Shown: piece by piece, positions 45,468 to 56,503 of the stretch | Layout of the letters: the number at the start of each line of letters is the position of its first letter | Numbering within the stretch: the stretch's first letter is position 1 | Source of the DNA: Cyanodermella asteris | Lineage: Eukaryota > Ascomycota > Lecanoromycetes > Ostropales > Stictidaceae | NCBI GenBank assembly: GCA_900618795.1 | Contig: UYJD01000002.1 | Coordinates: forward strand, 1,620,643 to 1,684,642 | DNA: 64,000 nucleotides | Direction: 5' to 3' | Notes under the pieces: model-generated | What the model saw: only the letters and a program-made list of their open reading frames with translations | Database searches by the model: none | What the model was told of the DNA's origin: nothing | Translations under genes and position numbers: made by a program

Positions 45468-46475
45468 ATCAAGGCGTGCTAGGGAAGAGAGCACGAGTGA
45501 GAAATGGAGGAGGCTGGAATCATGCGTGAGGAATCGAGAGGGGTGTGGAAACCAGCAGCTAAAGCTTCGAGAAGCTCGTGGCTTGTATGACGAAGCTGTG
45601 AAGCACGGTCACAGGAAACGAGAAACGAGAAACGGCAGCTGCACAGGGATAAGGGACGGGTGAGCAGATCTCACACGAGATCGACCGGGAAGCCCAGGCT
45701 ATAAGGCAGGATCATAATTGAGGCACACGAGTCAAGCCAGCTCGAAACTTGTGGACAGACGACGGATGAGCTGGAACATGAATCCGCCCCCGCCACAAGG
45801 GTGTTTCGTGCTGTAGAAAGGGGCAGCCGAGTGCAAGACCCCAGTCCTTGTCCGTGTCGATATAGTACATGCAGCCTATGAAAAGGTGCCGCATCTTACA
45901 AGGACCTGATGGCTAGTGTGACAGAAGGCAGGGCGACAGAAGCAGCTTAGAAGAAGTCGAGCTGAGCTGCGCCGCACTAACCGCGTGGGGCAGTATCGCC
46001 CAAGTATTGCCGTCATGACTTTGCCGTCCAAGATTGCGGAGACCAATGAGAGGTGTGTTGGAGCATCTAAATCTTGGATGGGATGGTTGCGCTTCGGAGT
46101 CACTTCCAGCTATGGGCTTGTCGAAAAAGGGCCGAACATTCGCAAACGAAACATCGCCTGCTTGCTTGAGCGTCTCCAAGTCAATTGCACGTTCAAACTG
46201 AAAATGTCTTCACAAGTAATCATGTTTGACGTGAAGTTTGCTTGTCGACCCCGCCGTTGCTGGGAGCAAAACTTTGCAAGGGCTTCATAATACACAAAAA
46301 GTGAGGGGCTGGCGGCAGTTTTGTCCGGAATCAAATCAGATGAGTTGTCAACTTTCGAGGATTTTATTTGTGTCGACCGTCTCGAACCTAGTATATGTCG
46401 CGTCTCGAAAGGACTTGGCAATGCCCTCAAAAGTGGATTAATTCGAGAAGACTTTCATTGACGCCGAGCAGAGAG
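45468..46475. other. Intergenic region
   Basis: This 1-kb stretch lies between the MFS transporter start (-) and the F-box-like gene (+). The open frames are short and antisense-overlapping. No repeat or RNA gene is seen. Confidence 0.45.
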
Positions 46476-47120
46476 ATGGCGGCCAGTCTCTTCAGCCTTC
46501 CTTGCGAGCTCCGCGATATGACATATCGGGAGCTGTTGCTACAGCAGACGTACCCTTTTTTGACCGACCCGTTTGCTACCCTGCCTCTGACCAAAAGCGG
46601 GACCTGTTCTCCTCCAGAATTCTGCGCGTTAATAAAGCCTTCCGTGACGAGGCCAGCTCGCTCTTCTACCTCGAGGGCTACTTCTGGCTTGCCCTGGTTT
46701 CTCCTGCCAAATTGGCTTCATTCCTGGAACGCGTTGGACCCCAGAACACCGGCGATATTCGACATGTTTCAAGTGACTGGCCATCGGCAATTCGAATCGA
46801 TTGCTCCGACGATTATTCTCGTCAAGCTGAAATTGTACAAATCCTCGAGCAATCGCGATGCAGTCTGTCCAAATCTGAGGACAATTATAACGGCGCTGAC
46901 CAGTCCCGGCGCCCAGAACTTCCGAAACTGGTCACGAGATGAAGGATATCTACATCGCTTCTTGGAAGCGCTCCAGCTGGCTGACAATGACTTTCGCAAG
47001 ATTGCTGGGGCATCAGAGATCTTCTGCAGAATATGCTGTTACGCTCTTTGGGAGAAAGTGAGAGATGCCATGCTGCGGCTAAAATGGAAGACTATATATA
47101 AACAAGCTCCCTTTCGATGA
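46476..47120 (+). CDS. F-box/2EXR-like protein, possibly degenerating
   Basis: Coding signal alternates between two frames and can be reconciled by three exons: 46476-46549, 46618-46765 and 46827-47120. Introns are 68 bp (GTACCC...CTCCAG, good) and 61 bp (GTTTCA...GTCAAG, weak). The 171-aa product starts MAASLFSLPCELRDMTYRELL, like the LPxELRxxIYxxxL opening of fungal F-box/2EXR proteins. It continues ILRVNKAFRDEASSLFYLEG, then GDIRHLKLY and CPNLRTIITAL, all typical of that family. These proteins usually recruit targets to SCF ubiquitin ligases or have no known role. The weak second intron and a damaged partial copy just downstream mean this could be a young pseudogene. Confidence 0.5.
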   Translation: MAASLFSLPCELRDMTYRELLLQQTYPFLTDPFATLPLTKSGTCSPPEFCALIKPSVTRPARSSTSRATSGLPWFLLPNWLHSWNALDPRTPAIFDMFQVTGHRQFESIAPTIILVKLKLYKSSSNRDAVCPNLRTIITALTSPGAQNFRNWSRDEGYLHRFLEALQLADNDFRKIAGASEIFCRICCYALWEKVRDAMLRLKWKTIYKQAPFR

Positions 47121-47199
47121 TGAAAAACAGGCGAACATCGTGGCATCCTGCGCAAAGCATGAAGGCCCAGTGGGCTGCGGCCCTCACGCGCAGGGGGAC

Positions 47200-47535
47200 G
47201 ACATTTTCGGTACACGATGTTTCCAGAAATCGACGAGTTCGAATTATCTCTCCAGAGGGCGGATTCAAGGCGTCCTTGAGTAGTTACGATGCAACCGTCT
47301 CAATCTTAAGACAATCATGATGATTCTACAGCTGCTCGTTGCCGACGACCTCCGAAATCAGCCGCGGGTTGAAGAATACCTGCAGCGCTTCTCGAGACCG
47401 ATCCATATCGCCGATCATGACTTTCGCAAGATTGCTGGGCGTCGGGAATTCTCTGCGGGCCGACTTGTCGCGCTGTTTCGGAAAGGGTCGGAGAAGTGAT
47501 GCAAAGTCTTCATTGGAAGACTGTATTTTGACTAC
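47200..47535 (+). pseudogene. Partial tandem duplicate of the F-box-like gene
   Basis: The segment repeats the 3' half of the preceding gene at the DNA level. GACTTTCGCAAGATTGCTGG occurs in both (near 46986 and 47417), and GATGCAG...GAGGACAATTAT is echoed by GATGCAA...AAGACAATCATG. The peptide EEYLQRFSRPIHIADHDF plus RKIAG parallels EGYLHRFLEALQLADNDF plus RKIAG. It lacks the 5' half and start. It is a diverged, truncated copy rather than an assembly duplicate. Confidence 0.7.
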
Positions 47536-48236
47536 CTAGAATGATCCAGCCTGCCACGGCCCCAGCTCATAGCTCTTCGTGATTTTAGCTGATAGAAATC
47601 CTTTGCAGAAGGTTTCAACCTCCCGATCCAAACTCAAGACGCTGTTTGGCTGTGGCGTGGTTCCATCTTTGATAATGTGTTCACAATCGCTTCGAGGCTG
47701 GCCCGTCGTGACGGGATACCAGTCATTGCCCTTGTTGATGAGGTGGAAATGAACTTTCACTGCTCGTCTCGGGCTCGGTGTCAATCACCTCGGCCGATTC
47801 CTCAGGACATGTTCGCTCACGCGATTCCTCATTGTTTCTCCCTCAAGAGGATATGTTCGTCGGCTCGGGCTACCCTTAATTGCCACTGTTATTGAAGATT
47901 GCCTTGCTGGCTTGATGTGGCTTCCAATATGGTTCCAATTCCATCGATGTGGAGTTCGATTGGGCATCAGTCCAGCTTCGGCCTCTGAAAGCGCCCAGCT
48001 TCGTGGTTCCACCGCTCATTCGAGAAACTTCATCGCTTCCTCGATCCGACGAAACTCAGTCATAGACTGAAAAGGCCTTCGTTCCAACTTTGCACGTTCG
48101 CAAGCTCATTCACATATTTATTCTTCCTTTGCTGGCTCATGCCCAGAAAGTCGCAGTTCCATCGGTGCGGACGAAACCGATGCGCGTTCTCATATTTTCG
48201 CCTTTGTGGAGGGTTCCGCCTCCAATATTTATCCAG
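47536..48236. other. Intergenic region
   Basis: About 700 bp without a recognisable gene lies between the F-box-like duplicate and the HET relic. Confidence 0.45.
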
Positions 48237-48995
48237 TCATTGGGGTGTGAAGCTGCAGCGACGGCCGTGCCAAGGTGCTGGTATTTTTTCGGTTTCCATG
48301 GCTGTGGCTCGCAAGCGGATCATTGCTTTGTCCCTATCACTATATATTACTGGCATGCATACGTCAAGGATCTTCATCAAGCAGTATGCTCTTTCCTCAG
48401 CACGAGTCCTGCGCCGTTCCATCAAGAGATCTGCTCATCGACCGTGAAGGGGGACACTGGCACCCCCACGAAGAGCAGCCAATGCAAGGTTCGTGATAGG
48501 TAGAAGAAAGTACACTCAATCCTCTTATTCGCCGATAAATGAGCCGGCACTGTCGAAGAAATGCATTTTCCCCCAGGCGCAAGGAGTTTTAAAGCGTCCA
48601 TCCACGTCTGCACCACTTACTATGCTCGAAATCTTGCGCAGGATGTCTCAAGAGGACATCGTTTGGATACACGTAGCAGATTTGAGCGTCCTTGTACCAA
48701 CGGAACACAGAGTTCAGAGCCTCTGTTGAGCTCGACGCTAGTTGTCTTGTCAATATAGACAGTGTCGATCCAGAAATAGTCAATGTCATCGTCACGGACC
48801 CAGCCTGCGCAGAACCTCAATTTACGGTACTCGACTTTCTCTGAGCCAATAACATTCCCAATGTCCGAGAGGGTCAGCTCTCCAGCATGCTGCCAATGGT
48901 GTGATAAGATCGCGTACTTTGGTAGGTCTTCGAAGAACTCTGTCAGAACAAATTCTGGCTTGCCACCAGAAGTATCGCGGCTCAGAAATCACATC
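48237..48995 (-). pseudogene. Broken HET-domain gene relic
   Basis: On the minus strand successive HET motifs appear in the right order but in different frames. They are PKYAILSHHWQHAGELTL (near 48900), DYFWIDTVYIDK (near 48770), FRWYKDAQICYVYPNDV (near 48690), CRRGWTL (near 48595), HFFDSAGSFIGE (near 48550) and EERAYCLMKILDVCMP plus VIYSDRDKAMIRL (48270-48400). The spacing matches a normal HET domain, so this is one old gene, not several. Several frame disruptions and the lack of a proper start make it non-functional. It is related to, but clearly diverged from, the intact HET gene at 38107-39276. Confidence 0.8.
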
Positions 48996-49307
48996 TTTGG
49001 TCAAGACAGAGATGGTTATTGCTCACGACGCTTCTGCTCGATGGAGTAATGATACACTTGATGCGAGTGGTGCACCTTGCGGCGCTCGGTGGAGCCACGC
49101 GCCGAGCGCCTTCGTCCAGAGGGGAAAGCACAAGGCTGAACACGAGGCTGAAGCGCGACACCATCACCAATAAACTGCCAGCTGAAAAGTCATTCACATC
49201 CATGGGCTGTATCTGAGGCTTGCTGATGCACGACAAGGGTGCGGCTGTGTGATAAGAGGCGAGCCCTTCGCGATGGCTGCCAGAGGCAGCATCGAGATCG
49301 TGACACA
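48996..49307. other. Short intergenic region
   Basis: About 310 bp lies between the HET relic and the methyltransferase stop. Nothing was identified. Confidence 0.4.
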
Positions 49308-50411
49308 TCACATCGAAAGTCGATTCCTGCGTAAAGTGTAGACCCAATGTCGAGCATTGGAGTGAGGCGGGGCACTAGTCGATGTTATAATAACATCAGA
49401 TCGATTGTAAATCAAATCCTTTCGTTCTTGGGTCCAAATAACGGCTAGATGTCTTAGCAGAATATTGACAGGATCGGCTTCGTCATCATCAGTATCTTGA
49501 GATACGTCGAATCGGCTCGATGAGTACGACCAACAGATCCACAAGTCACATGGCTTTGTTAACAGGGCGAGATGAAATGCAAGCAGAAGATCAGGTGGCA
49601 ATCTTGCATCTGGAGGTAGGGATCCTACAGGCAAGAACAGCTCTGTGAGAAGGCGACTCCGGCTCTCGCTAGACAATTTCACATCGTCACCACAAACAAT
49701 GGCATCGCTGGTACTTTTATCGACGATCATGTTGAAGGGACCGTCGGTCCGGCGAAGCTGAAGCACGAATCCCGTGTAGAGAAGATCACCAGTCTGCCAT
49801 CTCATGCAAGCGGGATTGTCCAGGTCGTTACCCTTACCGTGTATGAACTGCTCATGCTCCCAGCTCCGCCCGATCTCGACTGCAGACGGAGCATAATCCG
49901 TGTTGAGCACCTGACGCGGTTCTTCCACCAAGTCTCTCAGGCGCAAGGAGAGTTTCGAGCTACCACAGCCAATGTGTAACAGCGTCGGCCGCGGTTCTGC
50001 AAAGGACCGAAGGGCCTCCTCGAGCCTAGCAGTCGTCGTGTCGCAGTCGACCAGCCACTCGAATCCTGATTGCTCTGCCCGAAAGCGGGCATCCCAGTAG
50101 GCCTGTGTAANNNNNNNNNNNNNNNNNNNNNNNNNNNNNNNNNNNNNNNNNNNNNNNNNNNNNNNNNNNNNNNNNNNNNNNNNNNNNNNNNNNNNNNNNN
50201 NNNNNNNNNNNNNNNNNNNNNNNNNNNNNNNNNNNNNNNNNNNNNNNNNNNNNNNNNNNNNNNNNNNNNNNNNNNNNNNNNNNNNNNNNNNNNNNNNNNN
50301 NNNNNNNNNNNNNNNNNNNNNNNNNNNNNNNNNNNNNNNNNNNNNNNNNNNNNNNNNNNNNNNNNNNNNNNNNNNGTCCGTGACAGCCTGATCAGCAAAT
50401 TCAGACGGCAT
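49308..50411 (-). CDS. SAM-dependent methyltransferase (METTL13/EEF1A-KMT-like), interrupted by gap
   Basis: This class I methyltransferase would transfer a methyl group from S-adenosylmethionine to a protein or small substrate. After the gap the minus strand reads AYWDARFRAEQSGFEWLVD, then motif I LLHIGCGSSKLS, motif II VLNTDYAPSAVE and the acidic NMIVDKSTSDAI. All are hallmarks of the METTL13/Efm-like group that methylates translation factors. The probable start is the ATG at 50411 (MPSEFADQAVTD). Between them lie 265 Ns (50111-50375). TTACACAG directly at the gap edge looks like an intron acceptor, so an intron probably lies in the gap. The C-terminus ends HWVYTLRRNRLSM at a stop at 49308. 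Exact length and exon structure cannot be settled. Confidence 0.7.
   Translation of the reverse strand: MPSEFADQAVTDXXXXXXXXXXXXXXXXXXXXXXXXXXXXXXXXXXXXXXXXXXXXXXXXXXXXXXXXXXXXXXXXXXXXXXXXXXXXXXXXXXXXXXXXXTQAYWDARFRAEQSGFEWLVDCDTTTARLEEALRSFAEPRPTLLHIGCGSSKLSLRLRDLVEEPRQVLNTDYAPSAVEIGRSWEHEQFIHGKGNDLDNPACMRWQTGDLLYTGFVLQLRRTDGPFNMIVDKSTSDAIVCGDDVKLSSESRSRLLTELFLPVGSLPPDARLPPDLLLAFHLALLTKPCDLWICWSYSSSRFDVSQDTDDDEADPVNILLRHLAVIWTQERKDLIYNRSDVIITSTSAPPHSNARHWVYTLRRNRLSM
50111..50375. other. Assembly gap (265 N)
   Basis: This run of N interrupts the 5' part of the methyltransferase gene. Confidence 1.
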
Positions 50412-51950
50412 GTTAGCGTCAGATGCCGGCCCGGGATGATAGAAGCTGTGGTGATGAAGTGTGCCACACTTGCAGGTCGCCGAGGTGGCTTTTTTTGTTG
50501 GGGAAAAGTTTGCGAGCAAGATGGCGAGTTTTGGCCAGATCGTCATACGTTGAATGCAGGTGGGGGAACATGTGCCGAAGTGGACAATCTTTCTGCTCGA
50601 TGGTGTTGTTCTATCTGCAAAATGATACTTGGATCAAGGCAGTCATGAAATTCGTCGCTGTGGCAAAACTTTTGGACAGCTTTGCGTCTGATCTTACGAA
50701 CAAGCATTCAATTTTGGCCACTGTCAAATCTGGACTCAGAAGCCTGGACTTAGTGAGTAGCCACACTCTTGCGGTTAGCTATCGATAGGGTTCTGGGGCG
50801 CGAAACCCTAATCATAATTTAGTACGTACAGCATGCGAAAGTTCTCACCTGAGTTCAAGTGCCAGCTAGATGCGATCGCCAACCTCAATCGATTGTGCCG
50901 TGCATCGACAGATGCCACAACTCATGATGACACATGGATCTCGGCAGGCTAACTCGCTGCCACCGAATTTTACTCGACAGTGATGTAGGGAGAGAGAAGC
51001 CGGCAGAGGACGCGCAGTCAGATGCGGGGTGTGTGTTCGAGCGTCAGCCACAGTCGGCGAATTGAAAACGTCCAACTCGCAACTGCCTCCACCAAGTCCA
51101 GCCGCTCCATATCTTTGCTGCGGCGTGCCTGTGAGCCGCTCGAATAAGCGTGGAAAGGCAGGGCTTGCCCCCGGCTCTGCACAGAGCTCATCCTTGTCTT
51201 CGTATCAGTATGCCGCCCGCCGGTCAGGCGCTGGAGTGGTCCTTGGAACCTTGGCTGGAGTCTTTTCAGACCTGGATTCAGCATGTGCCGACAGCAGTCG
51301 TTGTACCTTTCGTAGACGAGATATACGCAAGGGGCTAGACGGCTACGGGTTTCAGCACTTTCGAAACGAGGTGAGGTTCTCAAGAGGGTGCCTTTCTCAT
51401 TATAAACCACAAGTCGATTATTTGATGGCGCTATTGAAGACACTTGAAACCAGCGACGAGAACGCAAGAGTCTCAGCGGATGTAACTCAATGTACAGACA
51501 AGTCCCAATCTGAACTGGTGGCTTCGCGGTAGGTTCTTCCATCGACGCCTCGGCCTGCTTTCGGTTCTTCCATATGCTTTCCCACTGGCTCGGTATCTTC
51601 AGTGGAGTTCAGCCCAGGTCCGAGTATCCAAGCTTCTGGCCCTTTTTGCTCTCATATCGATGAACGAGTGTTACGCGTTCACTGCTTTCAGATACTTCTC
51701 AAGGCGTCTTGGCTTGCAGAAGTAGAGTCTTCTTGCTGGACATTCCTCTGCGTTCCTGTGCCTGGAATACCCTCAGCTTTACCTTTCTTGTACATATTTT
51801 GCCACTGCCGTCGTACCGCATATTGCTTGGCGGTTTGAGCTTCTCACGGCAGCTTGCCTAGACTTGATAGAAGTCTCTGCCACAGTCTGCCGTACTCTGT
51901 AATATCATCTTCGAGCTCGTATCTTGTTCCACCCGGCAGAGCTGATCGAG
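50412..51950. other. Intergenic region, no gene supported
   Basis: About 1.5 kb lies between the methyltransferase start and a plus-strand membrane protein. Frames of up to 174 codons (51018-51542) overlap frames on the other strand and show no family motif. No repeat or RNA gene is evident. Confidence 0.45.
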
Positions 51951-53005
51951 ATGGGGTCTGGTACTTCTTCGGTCGATTCAGATTTGAGCTCGACTGCGCT
52001 CTCAGCACGTAAGTCTGCAGTCGGAACCACATTGACGACATCCACAAGACCTGTCGCCGTTTCGACGACCGCTCACAATTCTGACGTTCGCCAAATCCTG
52101 AGCTCATCTTCAGCAATAGTCTCTAGGTCAACGAACAAGATCTCTGTCGCTAATGCAGCTTCGACAACGGCTCTTGAACATCTGACAGGTGCCTTTACCG
52201 GTCCCTATACCGGTGCATATACTGCCTCAAGTACTGGAACCCCTGAGATGGGCATATATAGTATTGTCACCCAAGACAGCGGCCTCTGCCGACTATCAGT
52301 GACCGACACATCCACGCCTAGTTACGCCAGCTATGTCGCCGCGACGACCCTCGCCAGCCTCGAACGGCGCAACTCTGCTTCTTTAATCACCTTCACCACG
52401 AGAGTGCCTAATGGTGGGATCCCACCAGGGACAACGCAGGTCCCCGCCACTGGCATTCCGCTATGTGCCCAAGCGACCGCATCCGGCACCTTCGAGCCGG
52501 CCTCTACCAGTCGATCCCAGTCGAGCGCCGTTAGCAGCGACTCATCAGATCACGGATTGAGTACTGGTCAAAAAGCTGGAATTGCGGTTGGAGTTGTTTT
52601 TGGTGTCGCAATAGCTATCTTCGTCGCCGGGTATCTGATGTGGAAGAAGGGGAGATGGAGGCAGGGCACACAAGCACAAAACAACATCTGGGGATCCGAG
52701 AATGTGGTTGGAGGGACCAATGCGAATCCCATGAGCGAGGGTGAGAGAATTGCAAGTGGGCAGGGACTGAGATGTTTTGTTCAGTGGAAGACAAGCAGGC
52801 TTTCGATGACCGACGTTTGAATCTGAAGATTCCAAATGAGATTCGGAGACATTCAACGACGATGGACAATTCCATCACTCGCGCATGCCTCATTGTTGCG
52901 ACGTCAACACGGCCTCCACGCCTATACACTATTGCCAGAGCTGCCTGCCCTGCCGGAGCAAGTCACGGGAGACGCAGGACATTCGTACGCGCCATACACC
53001 GGTAG
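51951..53005 (+). CDS. Ser/Thr-rich single-pass membrane protein
   Basis: The function is unknown. The long Ser/Thr-rich outer region from the ATG at 51951 (MGSGTSSVDSDLSSTAL) contains a short tetrapeptide repeat near FTGPYTGAYTAS and a Cys pair. Next comes LSTGQKAGIAVGVVFG, then AIAIFVAGYLMWKKGRWR, the usual membrane segment and stop-transfer of fungal mucin-like proteins. Unspliced, the frame stops at 52820. I prefer a 44-bp GT-AG intron at 52741-52784 (CTGA branch site) that gives a 336-aa protein continuing NPMSEVEDKQAFDDRR to a stop at 53005. Downstream coding-like sequence in another frame (LLPELPALPEQVTGDAGH, to 53153) leaves the true C-terminus open. There is no signal peptide at this start. 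Confidence 0.55.
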
Positions 53006-54663
53006 AACGCTTCACAGCTTCCCGGAGACCTCTCACCTGACACCTTCCGTCCGTTCAACTGAACCTGAAAAGCAGGACACCGGAGGCGCGGCAAGGAGGA
53101 CTACGCGACGGGTAAGGCTGGCCGAGATCAAAAGTCCTGCGAAACGATCTTGAATCGACTAGGCTCCCTGCGGGTCAAGTAACGCATAATGGACAGGAGT
53201 CATTGATGATAAATAGAGTCCGTAAGGGAAGAGACAAGAGTTGAGCCAGTACAGGTGGAAATTGGCGGTGAAGAGGGAGGACAGAAATTTTCTTGTGGGC
53301 AATCAAACAACAGTTCCCCGCGCTGAGATAGGTCCAACTGTATGAACTCGTCAATAACTTTAGTAATTATTTCCAACTAGACGAGCTGATCATGCGTAAA
53401 CTCCACGCCTGCTGTGCACGACTTCTGCAAGCAAAGCACTTGGTCGAGCAAGAATCACCAAGCGACCAAGCGTGACACCTCGGTCTCGAAACTCAGCCTG
53501 CAAGTTGCTGAAATCGATCCACATCAGATCCAGCACGCCATACTGAAGAGCTCGGAAGTCAGAGCGATGGCTCACAAGTTTGCAGTCGCAACTGGTGAGT
53601 GTGGAAATTCATGGGGTGCAAAGCTGCTCGGTGATCACCTCATATGGACATTTCTTGGTCGGTCTTAAGGGAAAAGCAAGCTTGATAACAACGACGTTGA
53701 TCCGGACTCAGCGATAAGTTCTGTTCAGAATGGACGGGTCGGAGGTAGCGAGATGTTGTGCTCGACGGTTCTCCGACCAATGGTCGAATTTGCCGAAAAA
53801 GTCTTTTGCTTTTCCCGAACCCCAAGGACGACCGTCGTAAGTCAATTGACTCAAAGCCGGCTGAGATCCCGCCTGCATGTGTAACCTTAATGGACAAACG
53901 TCCATCGGACAGTCATTGTATCGACTCGACGTCGTTGACAATTTCAGTGCCACATGCTTACAATAAGAGGCTGCCCAATTCTGTATGTATGCCAAAAAGG
54001 ACGGAGAACGCAGAAATGTGATACCACTCAAAGGAGAGGTAGGAAAAGCCATCAAATCGGATGATAGATGTGAGCTACTTGAGCTGTTCGTGCTTTTTCT
54101 TAGGAACGGGAGGTTCGATTTGCTCGAGGGGACACTTCAGCGCATGCTGTCACAGTAGGACTTTCAGCGAACGACTCAAGAACAGGTGCTTCAACGTGAG
54201 CTCAACACTCGAACGGTCCACAGACTTCATACCCTGTCGGCCCGAAGCCGTCGTCATTGTCGAGTTTCTGGACCCAGCTGACTTGCGTACGTGACGGAGA
54301 TGAGCACAAAAGGGTAACGATGCCGTTACCTGGTGGGCATGTTCAACTCAGCTCACGACCCCAATGATGCCTTCGGGCATCCCGACTCAGGATATCCCGA
54401 AACCCAGGACCGCAGCCCTACGGCGTATCATTAATAATACAAATCCATGCCGACCATATAACCCACCCCCCTCTCACCACCTCCGAAGCCATTCCCAACC
54501 TCCCGGTACCTCTCCGACAGCTGAACAGTGCACTAAAGCTCACTAGCCAGCTCAGCGACCCATCAGCTCCGACAACCCAGCAGCGGGACCAACATCACTA
54601 CTGCTTTGCCACCAACAAGCATCAAACAACCACGCTACTGCAAGCCAACGCCCGGCCATCACG
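53006..54663. other. Intergenic region upstream of SDR gene
   Basis: This 1.65-kb stretch has no convincing gene. A TATA-like CATATAACCC occurs near 54455, about 200 bp before the SDR start, followed by a C-rich leader typical of strongly expressed fungal genes. Confidence 0.45.
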
Positions 54664-55701
54664 ATGGCTCCTCTCCCCAACCCGCACATCATCCCCAACA
54701 GCGCCTCGACGCCCTCGGGCGCCGCGCTGGCCGCTCAGCTGAGCGCCCACATCAGCGGCAAAGTCGTGCTGACGACCGGCGTCGCCGCCGGCGGCCTGGG
54801 CGGACACTTCGTCAGCACAATCGCAGCCGCGCGGCCGCGGCTGCTCATCCTTACGGGACGGACAGAGTCCAAGCCCGTAGCCGTCGCAGACGAGATCGCT
54901 TCCACGTATCCCGGCGTCGAGACGCAAATTCTGACGCTGGATCTCGTGAGCCAGGAGAGCGTGCGGAGGGCGGCGGCGGAGGTGAACTCGTGGGAGGATG
55001 TACCGGCCATTGATGTGTTGGTGCTGAATGCCGGGGTTGCGGCGGTGGAGTATGTTAAGACGGAGGAGGGGATCGAGGCGCAGTTCGGGGGCAATTATGT
55101 GGGGCATTGGCTGTTTGGGAACCTGGTCATGGGGAAGGTGTTGAAGGGTGTTGGCACGGGGCCTGGTGGGGAGAAGACGCAGGGTGGGAGGGTGGTCAGC
55201 GTGAGCAGCGATGGCATCAGGTTGGAGGCGATCAGGTTCACGGACTACAACTTCGGGGACGGCGAGTACTACGACAAGTGGAGGGCGTACGGGCAGAGCA
55301 AGACTGGGAATAGTCTGTACGCCGTCTCGTTGGCGAAGAAGCTTGGTGCCAAGGGCGTGGTGGCCACGAGCCTGCATCCCGGCGTCATCTCGACGCATTT
55401 GTCTGATCATCTGGGAGGACGGACGGAGGCTTTCGACGAATTGATCAAGCTCGACAAGGAGCAGGGCTTTGCGATTGCCTGGACGACGGGAGAATTCACG
55501 CGAGTCTCTCTGGACCAGGGCGTTGCCACGCACATCTTCGCCGGCTTTGCTCCGGAAGTGGCAAAGCACAATGGTGGATTCTGTGCCGTGGCCAGCGTTC
55601 GTCCAGCTGGTGAGATCAAGTCGTGGGCACGGGACCCGGTCGACGCGGAGAAGTTGTGGACGCTGACGGAGGAACTCGTTGGTCAAAAGTTTGAGTGGTA
55701 G
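54664..55701 (+). CDS. Short-chain dehydrogenase/reductase (WWOX/retinol dehydrogenase-like)
   Basis: This NAD(P)-dependent oxidoreductase of 345 aa has no intron. The nucleotide-binding motif TGVAAGGLGG (38-47), LVLNAGV (N122), the catalytic Ser in VVSVSSDG (S181/S182) and YGQSK (Y209, K213) are all present. ATSLHPGVISTHLS after the active site is typical of fungal SDRs close to WW-domain oxidoreductase and retinol dehydrogenase-like proteins. The Gly pattern is TGxxxGGLG rather than the usual TGxxxGIG, still compatible with cofactor binding. The N-terminal 30 residues are a non-conserved lead. Coding GC is clearly higher than in surrounding DNA. There are no pathway neighbours, so the substrate cannot be inferred. 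Confidence 0.9.
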   Translation: MAPLPNPHIIPNSASTPSGAALAAQLSAHISGKVVLTTGVAAGGLGGHFVSTIAAARPRLLILTGRTESKPVAVADEIASTYPGVETQILTLDLVSQESVRRAAAEVNSWEDVPAIDVLVLNAGVAAVEYVKTEEGIEAQFGGNYVGHWLFGNLVMGKVLKGVGTGPGGEKTQGGRVVSVSSDGIRLEAIRFTDYNFGDGEYYDKWRAYGQSKTGNSLYAVSLAKKLGAKGVVATSLHPGVISTHLSDHLGGRTEAFDELIKLDKEQGFAIAWTTGEFTRVSLDQGVATHIFAGFAPEVAKHNGGFCAVASVRPAGEIKSWARDPVDAEKLWTLTEELVGQKFEW

Positions 55702-56176
55702 ATGCCGTTGTCAGCCTAGCGCTCAGCCATAGATGCAGAAGTCATAGACTGCGAGCCTGAGCCGGATCTAAACATGCACATGGAGTATTCACTCCCTCAT
55801 GTTCTCAGCCCTATGCTCAGAAGGTTTGGCGCCAACGTGATTTGGCGGGCCGCTGCTGGCGTGATATGGCTGACGCTGTATAGAAACGGCTGCAGACCCT
55901 CAACCTTATGCCGGGATTAGGGAGTCCTTGGCTTTGCTTAGAAGTGCGACTTCATTCGTCCTCTTTTTTAACGGGCGCCACATGTTTTCACAGCCATCGG
56001 CTTTGCACGGCAAGTAGCAATCACTTCCACGCATGTATTTGAATTCCACAAATTGTCTCGTGTTGACGGGATGTTGTGGCAGATAGTTCCTGGCGGGCAT
56101 GAGAATCCATTCGACCTGTTCCTAGCTGTCCCTGCCACTTTGGCGACCTTGAGTATCGGGCCCGAAAAATTGTCAT
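55702..56176. other. Intergenic region
   Basis: This 475-bp stretch lies between the SDR stop and the possible small gene. Nothing was identified. Confidence 0.5.
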
Positions 56177-56503
56177 CTACAGCCTTTCTTGCAGCCACTT
56201 AACCGCATCCTTCACATTGTCACGGCCGTCATATCCCCGGTGCACACGACGATTGATGCTGATCTGAGACGACTCAATGATTAGAATGTGAGTAATTCGG
56301 GTAGGATGAAAAATCAATATCTCGAGGGGGTTTGCTCTCACCCGGCACTGATCGCAAATGGCAATTGAGTTTCCCCTGTAGGAAGTAGCCAAAGCTGCAA
56401 CGGCGTAGCCCTGACCTCGTATGTTTCCCTGCTCATGTTGACAGGAATCATTCAACGACCGGAAAGAGCAAGGGAATGCGACATCTTGAGCTTCTGCTGC
56501 CAT
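56177..56503 (-). CDS. Possible 82-aa protein of unknown function
   Basis: Support is structural. A TATAAAG box on the minus strand lies at 56706-56712, and the first ATG after it is at 56503 with A at -3 and G at +4. A GT-AG intron of 78 bp (56264-56341) then joins 56503-56342 to 56263-56177. The product begins MAAEAQDVAFPCSFRSLND and includes GQGYAVAALATSYRGNSIA. It has four Cys (FPCSF, DSCQH, ICDQC) and ends DNVKDAVKWLQERL. The intron is a multiple of three and stop-free. There is no signal peptide, so it is not an obvious effector. No family is recognised. Confidence 0.4.
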   Translation of the reverse strand: MAAEAQDVAFPCSFRSLNDSCQHEQGNIRGQGYAVAALATSYRGNSIAICDQCRVRANPLEILIFHPTRITHILIIESSQISINRRVHRGYDGRDNVKDAVKWLQERL

